Assembly (NCBI GenBank): GCA_902555065.1
Contig: CACDQQ010000002.1
Location: 142,602 to 206,601, forward strand
Source of the DNA: an uncultured Pelagibacteraceae bacterium
GTDB lineage: Bacteria; Pseudomonadota; Alphaproteobacteria; Pelagibacterales; Pelagibacteraceae
Direction: 5' to 3'
DNA length: 64,000 nt
Part shown: piece by piece, positions 25,911 to 34,303 of the stretch
Position numbering within the stretch: position 1 is the stretch's first letter
Layout: each line of letters begins with the position of its first letter
Program-made: the position numbers and the translations under genes
Notes under the pieces: model-generated
What the model was told of the DNA's origin: nothing
The model's input: the letters and a program-made list of their open reading frames with translations, nothing else
The model's database searches: none

Positions 25911-26522
25911 TTGATAGAACAATCACTCATTTTACTGCAAATTATATTTATAGATATTATTCTAGCTGCAGATAATGCAATAATAATAGGATTGATTGCT
26001 GCTAACTTCGTTCCAAAAAATAGAAAAAAGATAATATTTTGGGGAGTAGTTGGTGCGTTAGTTTTCAAAGTTATATTTGCAATATTTGCAACATATTTAT
26101 TTAAGTTTTACTTCATTAAAATCCTTGGTGGATTACTTTTAATTTGGATTGTTAATGACTTAAGAAAAGATTTATTTGAAATTCAAAAAATTAAGTCTCC
26201 TAAAAAGAAATCTATGGAACCTTCATTTATCAAAAGTATTTACAAAGTGTTGTTTGCAGATATTACGATTAGTTTTGATAACGTTATTGGCGTTGTGGGT
26301 GCAGCCAAAGGTAATTTTGGTTTTATGATTTTTGGCTTAGTATTATCAGTAGTTCTTACTGGAGCCTTAGCCACTTATTTAGCAAATTATATACAAAAAC
26401 ATTTGTGGATAGCTTATATAGGATTAGGTTTTATATTATTGGTTGCTATCCAATTAGTAATAGGTGGACTAGTCGATTTAGAAATTTTAAATATTAATGA
26501 AAAATATATAAAATATTTCTAA
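25911..26522 (+). CDS. TerC/YjbE-family integral membrane protein
   Basis: 203 residues with about six to seven helices and the TerC signatures 'IFIDIILAADNAIIIGLIAANF' and 'ADITISFDNVIGVVGAAKGN', each with the acidic DN pair thought to bind metal. TerC-type proteins are linked to metal (manganese, tellurite) homeostasis and to metal loading of exported enzymes. The start codon is TTG; the next in-frame Met would be far inside the family alignment. No Shine-Dalgarno is visible, and a TATAAT box at 25899-25904 sits right in front. Confidence 0.85.
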   Translation: MIEQSLILLQIIFIDIILAADNAIIIGLIAANFVPKNRKKIIFWGVVGALVFKVIFAIFATYLFKFYFIKILGGLLLIWIVNDLRKDLFEIQKIKSPKKKSMEPSFIKSIYKVLFADITISFDNVIGVVGAAKGNFGFMIFGLVLSVVLTGALATYLANYIQKHLWIAYIGLGFILLVAIQLVIGGLVDLEILNINEKYIKYF

Positions 26523-26524
26523 TA

Positions 26525-26944
26525 TTACCAAGTTCCAGTATTTTCCATTGATGACCAAGGCTCCCTAGGAGGAAGATTTCCTTCCTGAAGTATTTCAATT
26601 GATATTTTATCTGGTGATTTCACAAATGCCATATGACCATCTCTGGGTGGTCTATTAATTGTATAACCCATATCCATTAATCTTTGGCATATTTCGTATA
26701 TATTTTTAACTCTATAAGCTAAGTGACCAAAATTTCTAGATCCCTCTCCTAAATTATCTCCATCCCAGTTATAAGTAAGTTCAATTTCTGCATCATTGTC
26801 GCTTGGTGCAGCTAAAAAAATTAATGTGTATCTACCTTTTTCATTTTGCATTCTTTTTGTTTCTTTTAAACCCAGTCCATCACAAAAAAATTTTAGAGAC
26901 TCCTCAATATTAGAAATTCTGATCATTGTGTGTAAATATTTCAT
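26525..26944 (-). CDS. gloA: Glyoxalase I (lactoylglutathione lyase)
   Basis: 139-residue VOC-fold metalloenzyme that turns the methylglyoxal-glutathione hemithioacetal into S-lactoylglutathione. The four metal ligands known from E. coli GloA have clear counterparts: H5, E55, H74 and E118. The 'LHTMIRISNIEESLKFFCDGLGL' opening and 'RDGHMAFVKSPDKISIEILQ' end are typical. Its 3' end lies 2 nt from the convergent TerC gene. Glyoxalase II is not seen in this window. Presence of a GST and a GFA protein elsewhere in the window supports glutathione use by the cell. Confidence 0.92.
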   Translation of the reverse strand: MKYLHTMIRISNIEESLKFFCDGLGLKETKRMQNEKGRYTLIFLAAPSDNDAEIELTYNWDGDNLGEGSRNFGHLAYRVKNIYEICQRLMDMGYTINRPPRDGHMAFVKSPDKISIEILQEGNLPPREPWSSMENTGTW

Positions 26945-26964
26945 AATAAAATTATAATTTATTT

Positions 26965-28524
26965 TTATTCTAGTTCAATAGTGCTTGGTGGTTTAGAGGT
27001 CACATCATAGACTACTCTATTTATACCTCGAATGTTGTTAACTATTTTATTTGATACCATTTGCATAAATGATTTATTAAATTGAAAATAATCTGCTGTC
27101 ATTCCATCTTCAGATGTTATTGCTCTTAGCAAGCATAAATATTCATAGGTTCTATTGTCTCCCATTACACCAACTGTTTTAACAGGTAGTAATGCGGCAT
27201 AAGCCTGCCATATCTTATGATATAGATTGTGTTCTCTTAATGCATTTACAAAATAATTATCTGCTTCTTTTAAAATTTTTATTTTTTCTTTAGTAATTAT
27301 GCCTGGCATTCTAATGGCTAAACCAGGACCAGGAAAAGGATGTCTAGAAATAATTTCTTTACTTAAATTTAATTCTAGACCTAACATTCTAACTTCGTCT
27401 TTAAACAAATATTTCAATGGTTCAACTAATTTTAATTTCATTCTTTTTGGCAAACCACCGACATTATGATGAGACTTAATTTTTGAAGTTTGACTTCCAG
27501 TAACAGACTTACTTTCAATTAGATCAGGGTATAGAGTTCCTTGAGCTAAAAATTTTACATTTTTTATTTTTTTTGCGTATTTTTCAAAAAGTTGGATAAA
27601 TAAATTTCCAATAATTTTTCTTTTTTTTTCTGGATCTGTTACATTTTTTAATTTACTTATAAATAATTGTTCAGCATTTACATAAATTAAATTCAATTTA
27701 AATTTTTTTCTAAAAGTATTTAATACTTGTTTTGCTTCATTTTTTCTGAGCAGACCAGTATTAACGAATATACAAGTTAAGTTTTTTCCAATCGCATTAT
27801 TAATTAATTTTGCTACTACACTACTATCTACTCCACCAGATAATGCACAAATTACTTTAGAATTTCCAACTTGTTCTTTAATTTGCTGCATAAGTTTGGA
27901 TTTTTGATTTTTTGATGTCCAATTTTTTTTAATTTTACAAATTTTAATTACAAAGTTTTTTAATATTACTTTGCCTTTAACTGTATGGGAAACTTCTGGA
28001 TGAAACTGTATGCCATATATGTTTTTTTTTACATTTTCTATCATGCATAATTTCGAGTTTGAGGATTTTGCTATAACTTTAAAACCTTTAGGTAATTTAA
28101 TTACCTCATCTCCATGACTCATCCATACATTGGTAGATTTTTTTGAAAAGAAATTTTCGGTTAAAGCGCTTTTTTTTAATTTTGTAACTTTTGCTAATCC
28201 GAATTCTCTTGATTTTGCTCGTTTTACTTTACCTCCTAATTCTTTAGAGATTATCTGGTGGCCAAAACAAATACCTAAAATTGGAATATTTAAACTTAAT
28301 ATACTTTTATTGAATTTAACTTTTTTATTTTGATAAACATTTAAGGGACCACCTGATAAAATGATGCCTTTCACATTTTTTTCATTTTTGTAGTCTTTAA
28401 GTTTGTTGTGACTTATAATTTCACAAAAAACATTTAATTCTCTTACTTTTCTTGCAATTAATTGTGTAAACTGAGACCCAAAATCGATTATTAAAATTTT
28501 ATCTAGATTATTTTCAAGACGCAT
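26965..28524 (-). CDS. guaA: GMP synthase (glutamine-hydrolysing)
   Basis: About 519 residues; converts XMP to GMP with glutamine nitrogen. The N-terminal amidotransferase domain has the nucleophile C86 in GICFGHQ and the catalytic His/Glu in FHPEVSH; the ATP-pyrophosphatase domain shows SGGVDSSV, and the C-terminal dimerisation part ends '[15 protein letters not shown]'. I chose the ATG at 28522-28524 over a TTG four codons upstream. It overlaps the TPR gene by 11 nt. guaB, the TPR gene and guaA thus form one unit that carries both steps of GMP synthesis. Confidence 0.97.
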   Translation of the reverse strand: MRLENNLDKILIIDFGSQFTQLIARKVRELNVFCEIISHNKLKDYKNEKNVKGIILSGGPLNVYQNKKVKFNKSILSLNIPILGICFGHQIISKELGGKVKRAKSREFGLAKVTKLKKSALTENFFSKKSTNVWMSHGDEVIKLPKGFKVIAKSSNSKLCMIENVKKNIYGIQFHPEVSHTVKGKVILKNFVIKICKIKKNWTSKNQKSKLMQQIKEQVGNSKVICALSGGVDSSVVAKLINNAIGKNLTCIFVNTGLLRKNEAKQVLNTFRKKFKLNLIYVNAEQLFISKLKNVTDPEKKRKIIGNLFIQLFEKYAKKIKNVKFLAQGTLYPDLIESKSVTGSQTSKIKSHHNVGGLPKRMKLKLVEPLKYLFKDEVRMLGLELNLSKEIISRHPFPGPGLAIRMPGIITKEKIKILKEADNYFVNALREHNLYHKIWQAYAALLPVKTVGVMGDNRTYEYLCLLRAITSEDGMTADYFQFNKSFMQMVSNKIVNNIRGINRVVYDVTSKPPSTIELE

Positions 28525-28948
28525 CTTTTTTTTCAAACTCTTTTAGGCGTTTGTTAATAGATGCGATTTTATCACAAAGGTTCGAGCATATTTTCTTAAA
28601 ATCTTCTCTAAGTTCCTCTGCTTTAGAAAAATTAGATCTTTCTAACTCAATATCTATTAATAGATACATTGCCTCTTCGTTGTTTGGCTCGAGTAGTAAG
28701 ACTGTATTTATATTTTTTTCCAGTTCTATTTTGTTTTCTTCATTTTTAAATATTTTTGCTAAATATAGATATGACTTTGAGTCTTTGGGATTGTATACAA
28801 TATTTCTCTGAAATAAAAATTTTGAATCTTCATATTTTTCATTTTCATAAAGATTTTTTGCTTCATCAAAAAAATTAACTTTCTCTGCGTTAACGTTAAA
28901 AATTAAAGTAAAAAGTAAAATTATTGCTAAGGTAATTTTTTTTATCAT
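28514..28948 (-). CDS. Exported TPR-like protein between guaB and guaA
   Basis: 144 residues. Residues 1-21 ([21 protein letters not shown]) form a signal peptide. The rest is helical with TPR-like repeats: '[65 protein letters not shown]', and an acidic/basic coiled tail. Two Cys (ICSNLC) near the end could form a disulfide in the periplasm. The function is unknown. It overlaps guaB by 4 nt and guaA by 11 nt, so it is translated together with the purine genes, although an exported TPR protein has no obvious purine role. Confidence 0.7.
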   Translation of the reverse strand: MIKKITLAIILLFTLIFNVNAEKVNFFDEAKNLYENEKYEDSKFLFQRNIVYNPKDSKSYLYLAKIFKNEENKIELEKNINTVLLLEPNNEEAMYLLIDIELERSNFSKAEELREDFKKICSNLCDKIASINKRLKEFEKKDAS

Positions 28949-30009
28949 CTTTTTATTTCGTCTATGTTATGTACCATACTTTCATAAAAACCTGCTTTAG
29001 TAATTTTGACAAATTTTGGTTTTTTTCTAAGATCTTTAATTCTTTTTGCACCTAAGTATCCCATTGATGATTTTAAACCCCCTACTAGTTGGTAGATTAT
29101 TTTTTCAACTGTGCCTTTGTATTTAACAAAACCTTCAACACCTTCTGCTACATATTTTGATGTATCTTTTTGTTTTGATTGAAAATATCTATCTGCTGAT
29201 CCTTTATTCATTGCTCCAATAGATCCCATGCCCCTAAAACTTTTAAATAATTTACCACCTCTTTTTATAATTCTACCTGGAGCCTGATCTGTTCCTGCAA
29301 ATAATGATCCAATCATCACCGCATCTGCTCCTGCTGCAAGTGCTTTTGCAATATCCCCAGAAAATTTGATACCTCCATCAGCTATTAATGTTGTTTTACT
29401 TTTGCCCATACCTTTTTTTACATCTAAAATTGCACTTAACTGTGGAACTCCAATCCCGGCAACTAATCTTGTAGTGCATATAGATCCTGGTCCAATTCCA
29501 ACTTTTATAATATCTACTCCTTGCTTAATCAGAAATTTAGCTGCTTCTGCTGTAGCAATATTACCTGCACATAAAGCTGTTTTAGTTGGTTTAATTCTTT
29601 TAATTTTTTTTATTATTTCAGCTACTTTTTTTGTGTGGCCATGAGCTGTATCAACAACAATTAAATCAATATTTTCTTTTAAAATCTTTTGAGCTCTTAT
29701 GTGTTCGTTTAAACTTGCACCAACGGCTGCACCAACTAACATTTTTTTTGCTTTTACTTTTCTTATTTCTTTTATCTGATCATTTATTGATAAATTTCTA
29801 TGTATAACACCTATTCCACCCTTTTTACCGATTGAAATAGCCATATTAGACTCTGTTACTGTATCCATTGCTGAAGTTAGAAGGGGTATAGAAATATTTA
29901 AGTGTTTTGATAATTTAGCTTCTGTCTTTACTTCTGAAGGTAAAATTTCAGAATAATTTGGTGCTAAAGTTACATCATCGAAAGTGAGCGCTTCTTTGAT
30001 AGGATCCAT
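28945..30009 (-). CDS. guaB: IMP dehydrogenase lacking CBS domains
   Basis: 354 residues versus about 485-490 for usual IMP dehydrogenases. It oxidises IMP to XMP with NAD+, the committed step to GMP. The catalytic cysteine is C178 in GPGSICTTRLVAGIG, followed by 'LIADGGIKFSGDIAKALAAGADAVMIGS'. The barrel passes straight from 'IRKVKAKK' to 'MLVGAAVGA' (about residues 82-98), exactly where the paired CBS (Bateman) module normally sits, so that regulatory module is missing with no frameshift. It overlaps the TPR gene by 4 nt and lies 37 nt after rlmE, in the same orientation. Confidence 0.95.
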   Translation of the reverse strand: MDPIKEALTFDDVTLAPNYSEILPSEVKTEAKLSKHLNISIPLLTSAMDTVTESNMAISIGKKGGIGVIHRNLSINDQIKEIRKVKAKKMLVGAAVGASLNEHIRAQKILKENIDLIVVDTAHGHTKKVAEIIKKIKRIKPTKTALCAGNIATAEAAKFLIKQGVDIIKVGIGPGSICTTRLVAGIGVPQLSAILDVKKGMGKSKTTLIADGGIKFSGDIAKALAAGADAVMIGSLFAGTDQAPGRIIKRGGKLFKSFRGMGSIGAMNKGSADRYFQSKQKDTSKYVAEGVEGFVKYKGTVEKIIYQLVGGLKSSMGYLGAKRIKDLRKKPKFVKITKAGFYESMVHNIDEIKR

Positions 30010-30046
30010 GTCCTTATATAAACGATTCTTAAAAAAATGAAAGTAT

Positions 30047-30658
30047 CTATCTTAAATTTTTGCAGATTAAAAAACTTTCTTTAGAGTCTTTTCTACTTGC
30101 TGGAGGCTTATAGACATAAAATTTTACAAAATTTTTTTTTGAAAATGCAATTATCTCATTAAATGAAGTTCCCATAAATAATTTTGAGACAAAATAGCCA
30201 TTTGGCTTCATCATTTTTGTAGCGAAATCCAAAGCTTCTAAAACTAATTCTCCAGTTACCATGGAGTCTAGATTTTTATTTCCTGTAGTATTTACTGCCA
30301 TATCTGAAATAATTAGGTCAATTTTTCCACCAAAATAATTATTAATTTTATTTTGTTGTTCAGTATCTGTAAAATCTCCTTTTAAAATTTTTACATTCTT
30401 TATTTCTTCTATTTCTTTTAAATCTATTGCTAAATGCTTATTACATTTTAAATTACTTGATATATATTGAGACCAACTTCCAGGAGCAGCTCCAAGATCT
30501 ATCACTGATATATTATTTTTTAAAAATTTAAATTTTTCGTTAATTTCCTTTAATTTATAAACGGCTCTTGATCTATATCCTTCAACTTTTGATTGTCTAA
30601 CGTAAATATCTCTTCTCTGCTTATTAATCCAATTTTTTGAGATTTTATTTTTTTTCAA
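30047..30658 (-). CDS. rlmE: 23S rRNA 2'-O-ribose U2552 methyltransferase
   Basis: 203 residues of the FtsJ/RrmJ family that methylates the 2'-OH of a 23S rRNA A-loop uridine late in large-subunit assembly. Visible: basic N-terminus 'SKNWINKQRRDIYVRQSKVEGYRSRAVYKLKEINEKF' with the catalytic K, the SAM motif 'VIDLGAAPGSWSQY' (about 54-67), 'DLIISDMAVNTTG' with the catalytic Asp, and 'KLFMG' plus 'KPPASRKDSKESFLICK' at the C-terminus. It overlaps the glycosyltransferase-like gene by 4 nt and precedes guaB. Confidence 0.95.
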   Translation of the reverse strand: MKKNKISKNWINKQRRDIYVRQSKVEGYRSRAVYKLKEINEKFKFLKNNISVIDLGAAPGSWSQYISSNLKCNKHLAIDLKEIEEIKNVKILKGDFTDTEQQNKINNYFGGKIDLIISDMAVNTTGNKNLDSMVTGELVLEALDFATKMMKPNGYFVSKLFMGTSFNEIIAFSKKNFVKFYVYKPPASRKDSKESFLICKNLR

Positions 30659-31569
30659 TTAGTTTTGAACCTTAAAGATTTTGAGATTTTATTATTATCC
30701 AAAGTATTTAATTCTATCTCTAGATTTTTCTCGTTTCTCATATCTTTATCATTTACTTTAATACCACTAGCTAAATGTATAATTCCAATTTTATGATTTG
30801 GTAGAAAAGGTTCCACGAAAAATTTATTCTTTTCATCAAACTTTGGAAGTAAGTTGCTGGCCAACCAGTTGCAATTATGAGGAAGAAATTCAACATCTAC
30901 ATTATCAATATATACGCATATATTTATTGCTAGTTGCTCTGAACCAAATATTTGTCCATGACTAAGAGTAGTTTTTAAATTTTTTTGCCAAACATTCCAA
31001 CAGCTAGAGTCTTTTTCTAATGAGAAAACACCAATATTAATATGCGGAGCAAATGCTAACTTTCTTGCTTTATTAATATCAATTTTAGATTTAATAGCAT
31101 GTTTAAAATTTTGAGATTTTATAATGGCTAATTTTCCAAACAACCAATTAACGTTACTTAATATTCTATATCCAGGTGTCATTGTCTGTGTAATGCCTAG
31201 TTTGCCATTATCACAAGCCTTAAAATATAAGTCTATTGAACTCCAATCTTGAACCCAAGCATCACAATCAATCCACAGGTATTTTTTATAGTTAGGAAAA
31301 TATTTTGGAAGAAACGCTCTTGATACCTGACTTTTTAGCCATTCTTTACCTTTAACTTTAGATTGTGGAACCTCAATATCCCATTCAGCTTTTTTGATCT
31401 CGTCTACTTTATCTTTTAGAAGAGCGGTTTGCTCCTCTGTTAAACCCGCATCAAGTATACAAATAGCAACCTTTTCACTGTAATTGAATTGTTTAATAGA
31501 GTCTATTAATTCATTTAGCAGTTCATAGTAATTAGAGTCGGCTAGAGAAATAATTGCATTCTCTTTCAT
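30655..31569 (-). CDS. GT8-like glycosyltransferase, specificity unknown
   Basis: 304 residues. The N-terminal 'AIISLADSNYYELLNELIDSIKQFN' and the metal-binding DxD-type motif in KKYLWIDCDAWVQDW (about residues 96-110) suggest a GT-A fold of the GT8 or related type, which transfers sugars from UDP-sugars. A later 'PHINIGVFSLEKDSSCW' and 'GSEQLAINICVY' fit the same fold. No signal peptide. It sits between pssA (1 nt overlap) and rlmE (4 nt overlap), so it may glycosylate a lipid or surface acceptor, though this context may reflect only packing. Confidence 0.65.
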   Translation of the reverse strand: MKENAIISLADSNYYELLNELIDSIKQFNYSEKVAICILDAGLTEEQTALLKDKVDEIKKAEWDIEVPQSKVKGKEWLKSQVSRAFLPKYFPNYKKYLWIDCDAWVQDWSSIDLYFKACDNGKLGITQTMTPGYRILSNVNWLFGKLAIIKSQNFKHAIKSKIDINKARKLAFAPHINIGVFSLEKDSSCWNVWQKNLKTTLSHGQIFGSEQLAINICVYIDNVDVEFLPHNCNWLASNLLPKFDEKNKFFVEPFLPNHKIGIIHLASGIKVNDKDMRNEKNLEIELNTLDNNKISKSLRFKTN

Positions 31570-32366
31570 TACAAAATATCTTCGTGATGATCAACGCTAT
31601 CATCTTTTTCTTTATTTTGTTTTTTCAAAAATAAGTAATGGATTGAGCTTACTGGAATCATTAGTAAATAAATAAATCCTGAAATTATAATTGTATTAAA
31701 GGTATATATTAGCAACAAACCAAAAAATAAAATTATTCCAAATAAAAGAAATATTGAAGTACTTCTTGGAACTACGATTCTTTTTAAAGAATATGTGGGA
31801 ATTTTACTTATCAAAAGTACAGAAATTATAATGAATAAAGATGGAACAATTATATTTTTATTAATAATTATAAACTGAACCTCACTAAAACTATAAATCA
31901 ATGGCATTAAAACTAATACTCCTCCTGCTGGTGATGGAATACCTTCAAAAAAATTATCTCTCCATGAAGGTTCACCTCCTGTTGAAACATTAAATCTTGC
32001 AAGTCTTAAGGCAACACAAACCACATATATTAAAGATATTAACCAACCAAATCTGCCGATATTATCTAGCGCCCAGAAATACATTATGAATGCTGGCGCA
32101 ACTCCAAAACTAATTACATCCGTTAATGAGTCTAATTCTTTTCCAACTTTTGATGTGGCTTTAATTAATCTTGCAATTCTTCCATCTAAACCATCAATGA
32201 TTGCAGCAATTAAAACTGCAATAACGGATAATTCAAATCTTCCATCAAATGCAAATTTAATTGAAGTTAAGCCAATACACACTCCAACCAGTGTCATAAT
32301 ATTTGGCAAAATAACTCTTGAATTTTTATTTGAAACTAATCTTATATTCTTTTTTGGATTTTCCAT
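31569..32366 (-). CDS. pssA: CDP-diacylglycerol-serine O-phosphatidyltransferase
   Basis: 265 residues of the CDP-alcohol phosphatidyltransferase family, an inner-membrane enzyme that makes phosphatidylserine from CDP-diacylglycerol and serine. The catalytic motif D-x2-D-G-x2-A-R-x8-G-x3-D-x3-D is fully present: D58, D61, G62, A65, R66, G75, D79, D83. Several membrane helices follow. It starts right after the psd stop (adjacent genes, no gap), giving the pair that makes phosphatidylethanolamine, in alphaproteobacterial order psd-pssA. Confidence 0.95.
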   Translation of the reverse strand: MENPKKNIRLVSNKNSRVILPNIMTLVGVCIGLTSIKFAFDGRFELSVIAVLIAAIIDGLDGRIARLIKATSKVGKELDSLTDVISFGVAPAFIMYFWALDNIGRFGWLISLIYVVCVALRLARFNVSTGGEPSWRDNFFEGIPSPAGGVLVLMPLIYSFSEVQFIIINKNIIVPSLFIIISVLLISKIPTYSLKRIVVPRSTSIFLLFGIILFFGLLLIYTFNTIIISGFIYLLMIPVSSIHYLFLKKQNKEKDDSVDHHEDIL

Positions 32367-33014
32367 TTATCTTTTAGCTATCAATGTTTCTCCAGCAACT
32401 GCTCTTTGATTAACTTTTACTAATGGTTCATAGTTTTCAAAATATAAATCTGCTCTACTTCCGAATCTAATCATCCCTATTCTAGATCCTTGATCGACAT
32501 TTTCTTCAACTGAAGTATCTGTTACTATTCTCCGTGCAACTAGTCCTGCTATTTGGACTACAATTATGTCTTCTCCATGAGAATTTTTAATTTTATAATA
32601 ATTCCTTTCATTGTCTTCGCTAGCTTTATCAAGAGATGCATTAATAAATTTTCCTGGTTTATATAAAATTTCTTCAATTTTTCCTGAACACGGAGATCTA
32701 TTTACATGACAGTCAAATACATTCATAAATATACTTACTTTCTTAAATTTTTTATTTTCAAGGCCCAATTCTTTTGGTCCGTTTGTATCTAAAACTTGTA
32801 AAACTAATCCGTCAGCAGGACTTATTAGATAGTTCTCATCATTTATTGGAATTCTTTCTGGATCTCTAAAAAAATAATAACACCAAATACTTAAAACCAA
32901 TCCTATGAAACCTAAAAAACCATGAATGAAATATAGAATGATCGTTGCTACTACGAAAATTACTATAAATTTATAGCCTTCGTTATGAATCTTTGGAAAA
33001 ATTTTGTCTATCAT
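32367..33014 (-). CDS. psd: Phosphatidylserine decarboxylase proenzyme
   Basis: 215 residues, the short alphaproteobacterial type. The proenzyme self-cleaves at a Gly-Ser pair to make a pyruvoyl cofactor; the site is G185-S186 in MIRFGSRADLYF. An N-terminal membrane part (residues 15-48), the SPADG motif (D68) and DCHVNRSP with H103 are also typical. It decarboxylates phosphatidylserine to phosphatidylethanolamine. It is divergent from icd, and pssA follows directly. Confidence 0.95.
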   Translation of the reverse strand: MIDKIFPKIHNEGYKFIVIFVVATIILYFIHGFLGFIGLVLSIWCYYFFRDPERIPINDENYLISPADGLVLQVLDTNGPKELGLENKKFKKVSIFMNVFDCHVNRSPCSGKIEEILYKPGKFINASLDKASEDNERNYYKIKNSHGEDIIVVQIAGLVARRIVTDTSVEENVDQGSRIGMIRFGSRADLYFENYEPLVKVNQRAVAGETLIAKR

Positions 33015-33024
33015 AATCGTTCAA

Positions 33025-33052
33025 TTGATAATTCTGGATTAATATGTATATA
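33025..33052 (+). promoter_or_regulatory. Candidate icd promoter
   Basis: TTGATA (33025-33030) and TATATA (33047-33052) with a 16-bp spacer lie upstream of icd. The -10 box covers the alternative ATG at 33044, which supports 33089 as the real icd start. Confidence 0.5.
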
Positions 33053-33088
33053 AAAAGTATAAATTCAATTATTAAGATACATCAAAAA

Positions 33089-34303
33089 ATGAGCAAAATT
33101 AAGGTAAAAAATCCCATTGTCGAGCTAGACGGCGATGAAATGACAAGAGTAATTTGGGAATTCATCAAAAACAAATTAATTCTACCTTATTTAGATTTAG
33201 GCATTGAGTATTACGATCTAGGAATGAAAAGCAGGGATGATACAGATGACAAAATTACCGTCGACTGTGCTAATGCAATTAAAAAGAATGGAGTAGGTAT
33301 CAAATGCGCAACTATTACTCCAGACGAGGCGAGAGTTGAAGAATTTAAATTAAAGAAAATGTGGAGATCACCGAATGGAACAATAAGAAATATTATTGGA
33401 GGAACAGTATTTAGAGAGCCAATAATTTGTAAAAATATTCCTAAACTTGTCCCATCTTGGACAGATCCATTAATTATTGGAAGGCATGCTTTTGGTGATC
33501 AATACAGAGCTACAGATTTTTTAGTTCCAGGAAAAGGTAAATTAGAAGTTAAGTGGACATCGGAAGATGGAAGTGATGAAAAGAAATATGAAGTATTTAA
33601 TTTCCCAGGACCTGGTATTGCTCTTTCAATGTATAATTTAGATAAATCAATTGAGGACTTTGCAAGATCATGTTTCAATTACGGTCTAATTAAAAAATGG
33701 CCTGTATATTTATCAACTAAGAATACCATACTAAAAAAATATGATGGTAGATTTAAAGATATATTTCAAAGTGTTTTTGAAAAAGATTTTAAATCGGAAT
33801 TTGAAAAAAATAACATAACTTATGAACATAGGTTAATCGATGATATGGTTGCTTGTGCTATGAAGTGGCACGGTAAATATATATGGGCTTGTAAAAACTA
33901 CGATGGCGATGTTCAGTCAGATACTGTTGCTCAAGGTTATGGTTCATTAGGTTTAATGACTAGTGTTTTATTAGCACCAGATGGCAGAACAATGGAAGCA
34001 GAAGCGGCTCATGGAACTGTAACTCGACATTTTAGAATGCATCAGCAGGGTAAAGAAACATCCACTAACCCAATTGCATCTATATTTGCTTGGACAAGAG
34101 GTTTGGCGCACAGAGGAAAGTTAGATAGCAATGATGAATTAATTAAATTTGCCAAAATTCTTGAAGAAGTATGTGTTGAGTCAGTTGAATCAGGTTCAAT
34201 GACTAAAGATTTGGCTATACTAATTGGTCCTTCAACAAAATATTTAACAACTAACCAGTTTTTAGATGTAATTGATGGAAGTTTAAAACAAAAATTAAAT
34301 TAA
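33089..34303 (+). CDS. icd: NADP-dependent isocitrate dehydrogenase
   Basis: 404 residues from the ATG at 33089, the length of the eukaryote-like homodimeric NADP-IDH common in alphaproteobacteria. Seen are '[20 protein letters not shown]' at the start, the substrate-binding '[19 protein letters not shown]', the metal-binding '[28 protein letters not shown]' and '[15 protein letters not shown]'. It converts isocitrate to 2-oxoglutarate and NADPH. An upstream in-frame ATG at 33044 was rejected because it falls in the probable promoter. The 3' end overlaps the convergent alaS gene by 9 nt. Confidence 0.97.
   Translation: MSKIKVKNPIVELDGDEMTRVIWEFIKNKLILPYLDLGIEYYDLGMKSRDDTDDKITVDCANAIKKNGVGIKCATITPDEARVEEFKLKKMWRSPNGTIRNIIGGTVFREPIICKNIPKLVPSWTDPLIIGRHAFGDQYRATDFLVPGKGKLEVKWTSEDGSDEKKYEVFNFPGPGIALSMYNLDKSIEDFARSCFNYGLIKKWPVYLSTKNTILKKYDGRFKDIFQSVFEKDFKSEFEKNNITYEHRLIDDMVACAMKWHGKYIWACKNYDGDVQSDTVAQGYGSLGLMTSVLLAPDGRTMEAEAAHGTVTRHFRMHQQGKETSTNPIASIFAWTRGLAHRGKLDSNDELIKFAKILEEVCVESVESGSMTKDLAILIGPSTKYLTTNQFLDVIDGSLKQKLN

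Noticed and set aside
33044..33088. Longer N-terminus for icd from the ATG at 33044
   Set aside because: It overlaps a good -10 box, and family alignments start at [18 protein letters not shown], i.e. 33089.
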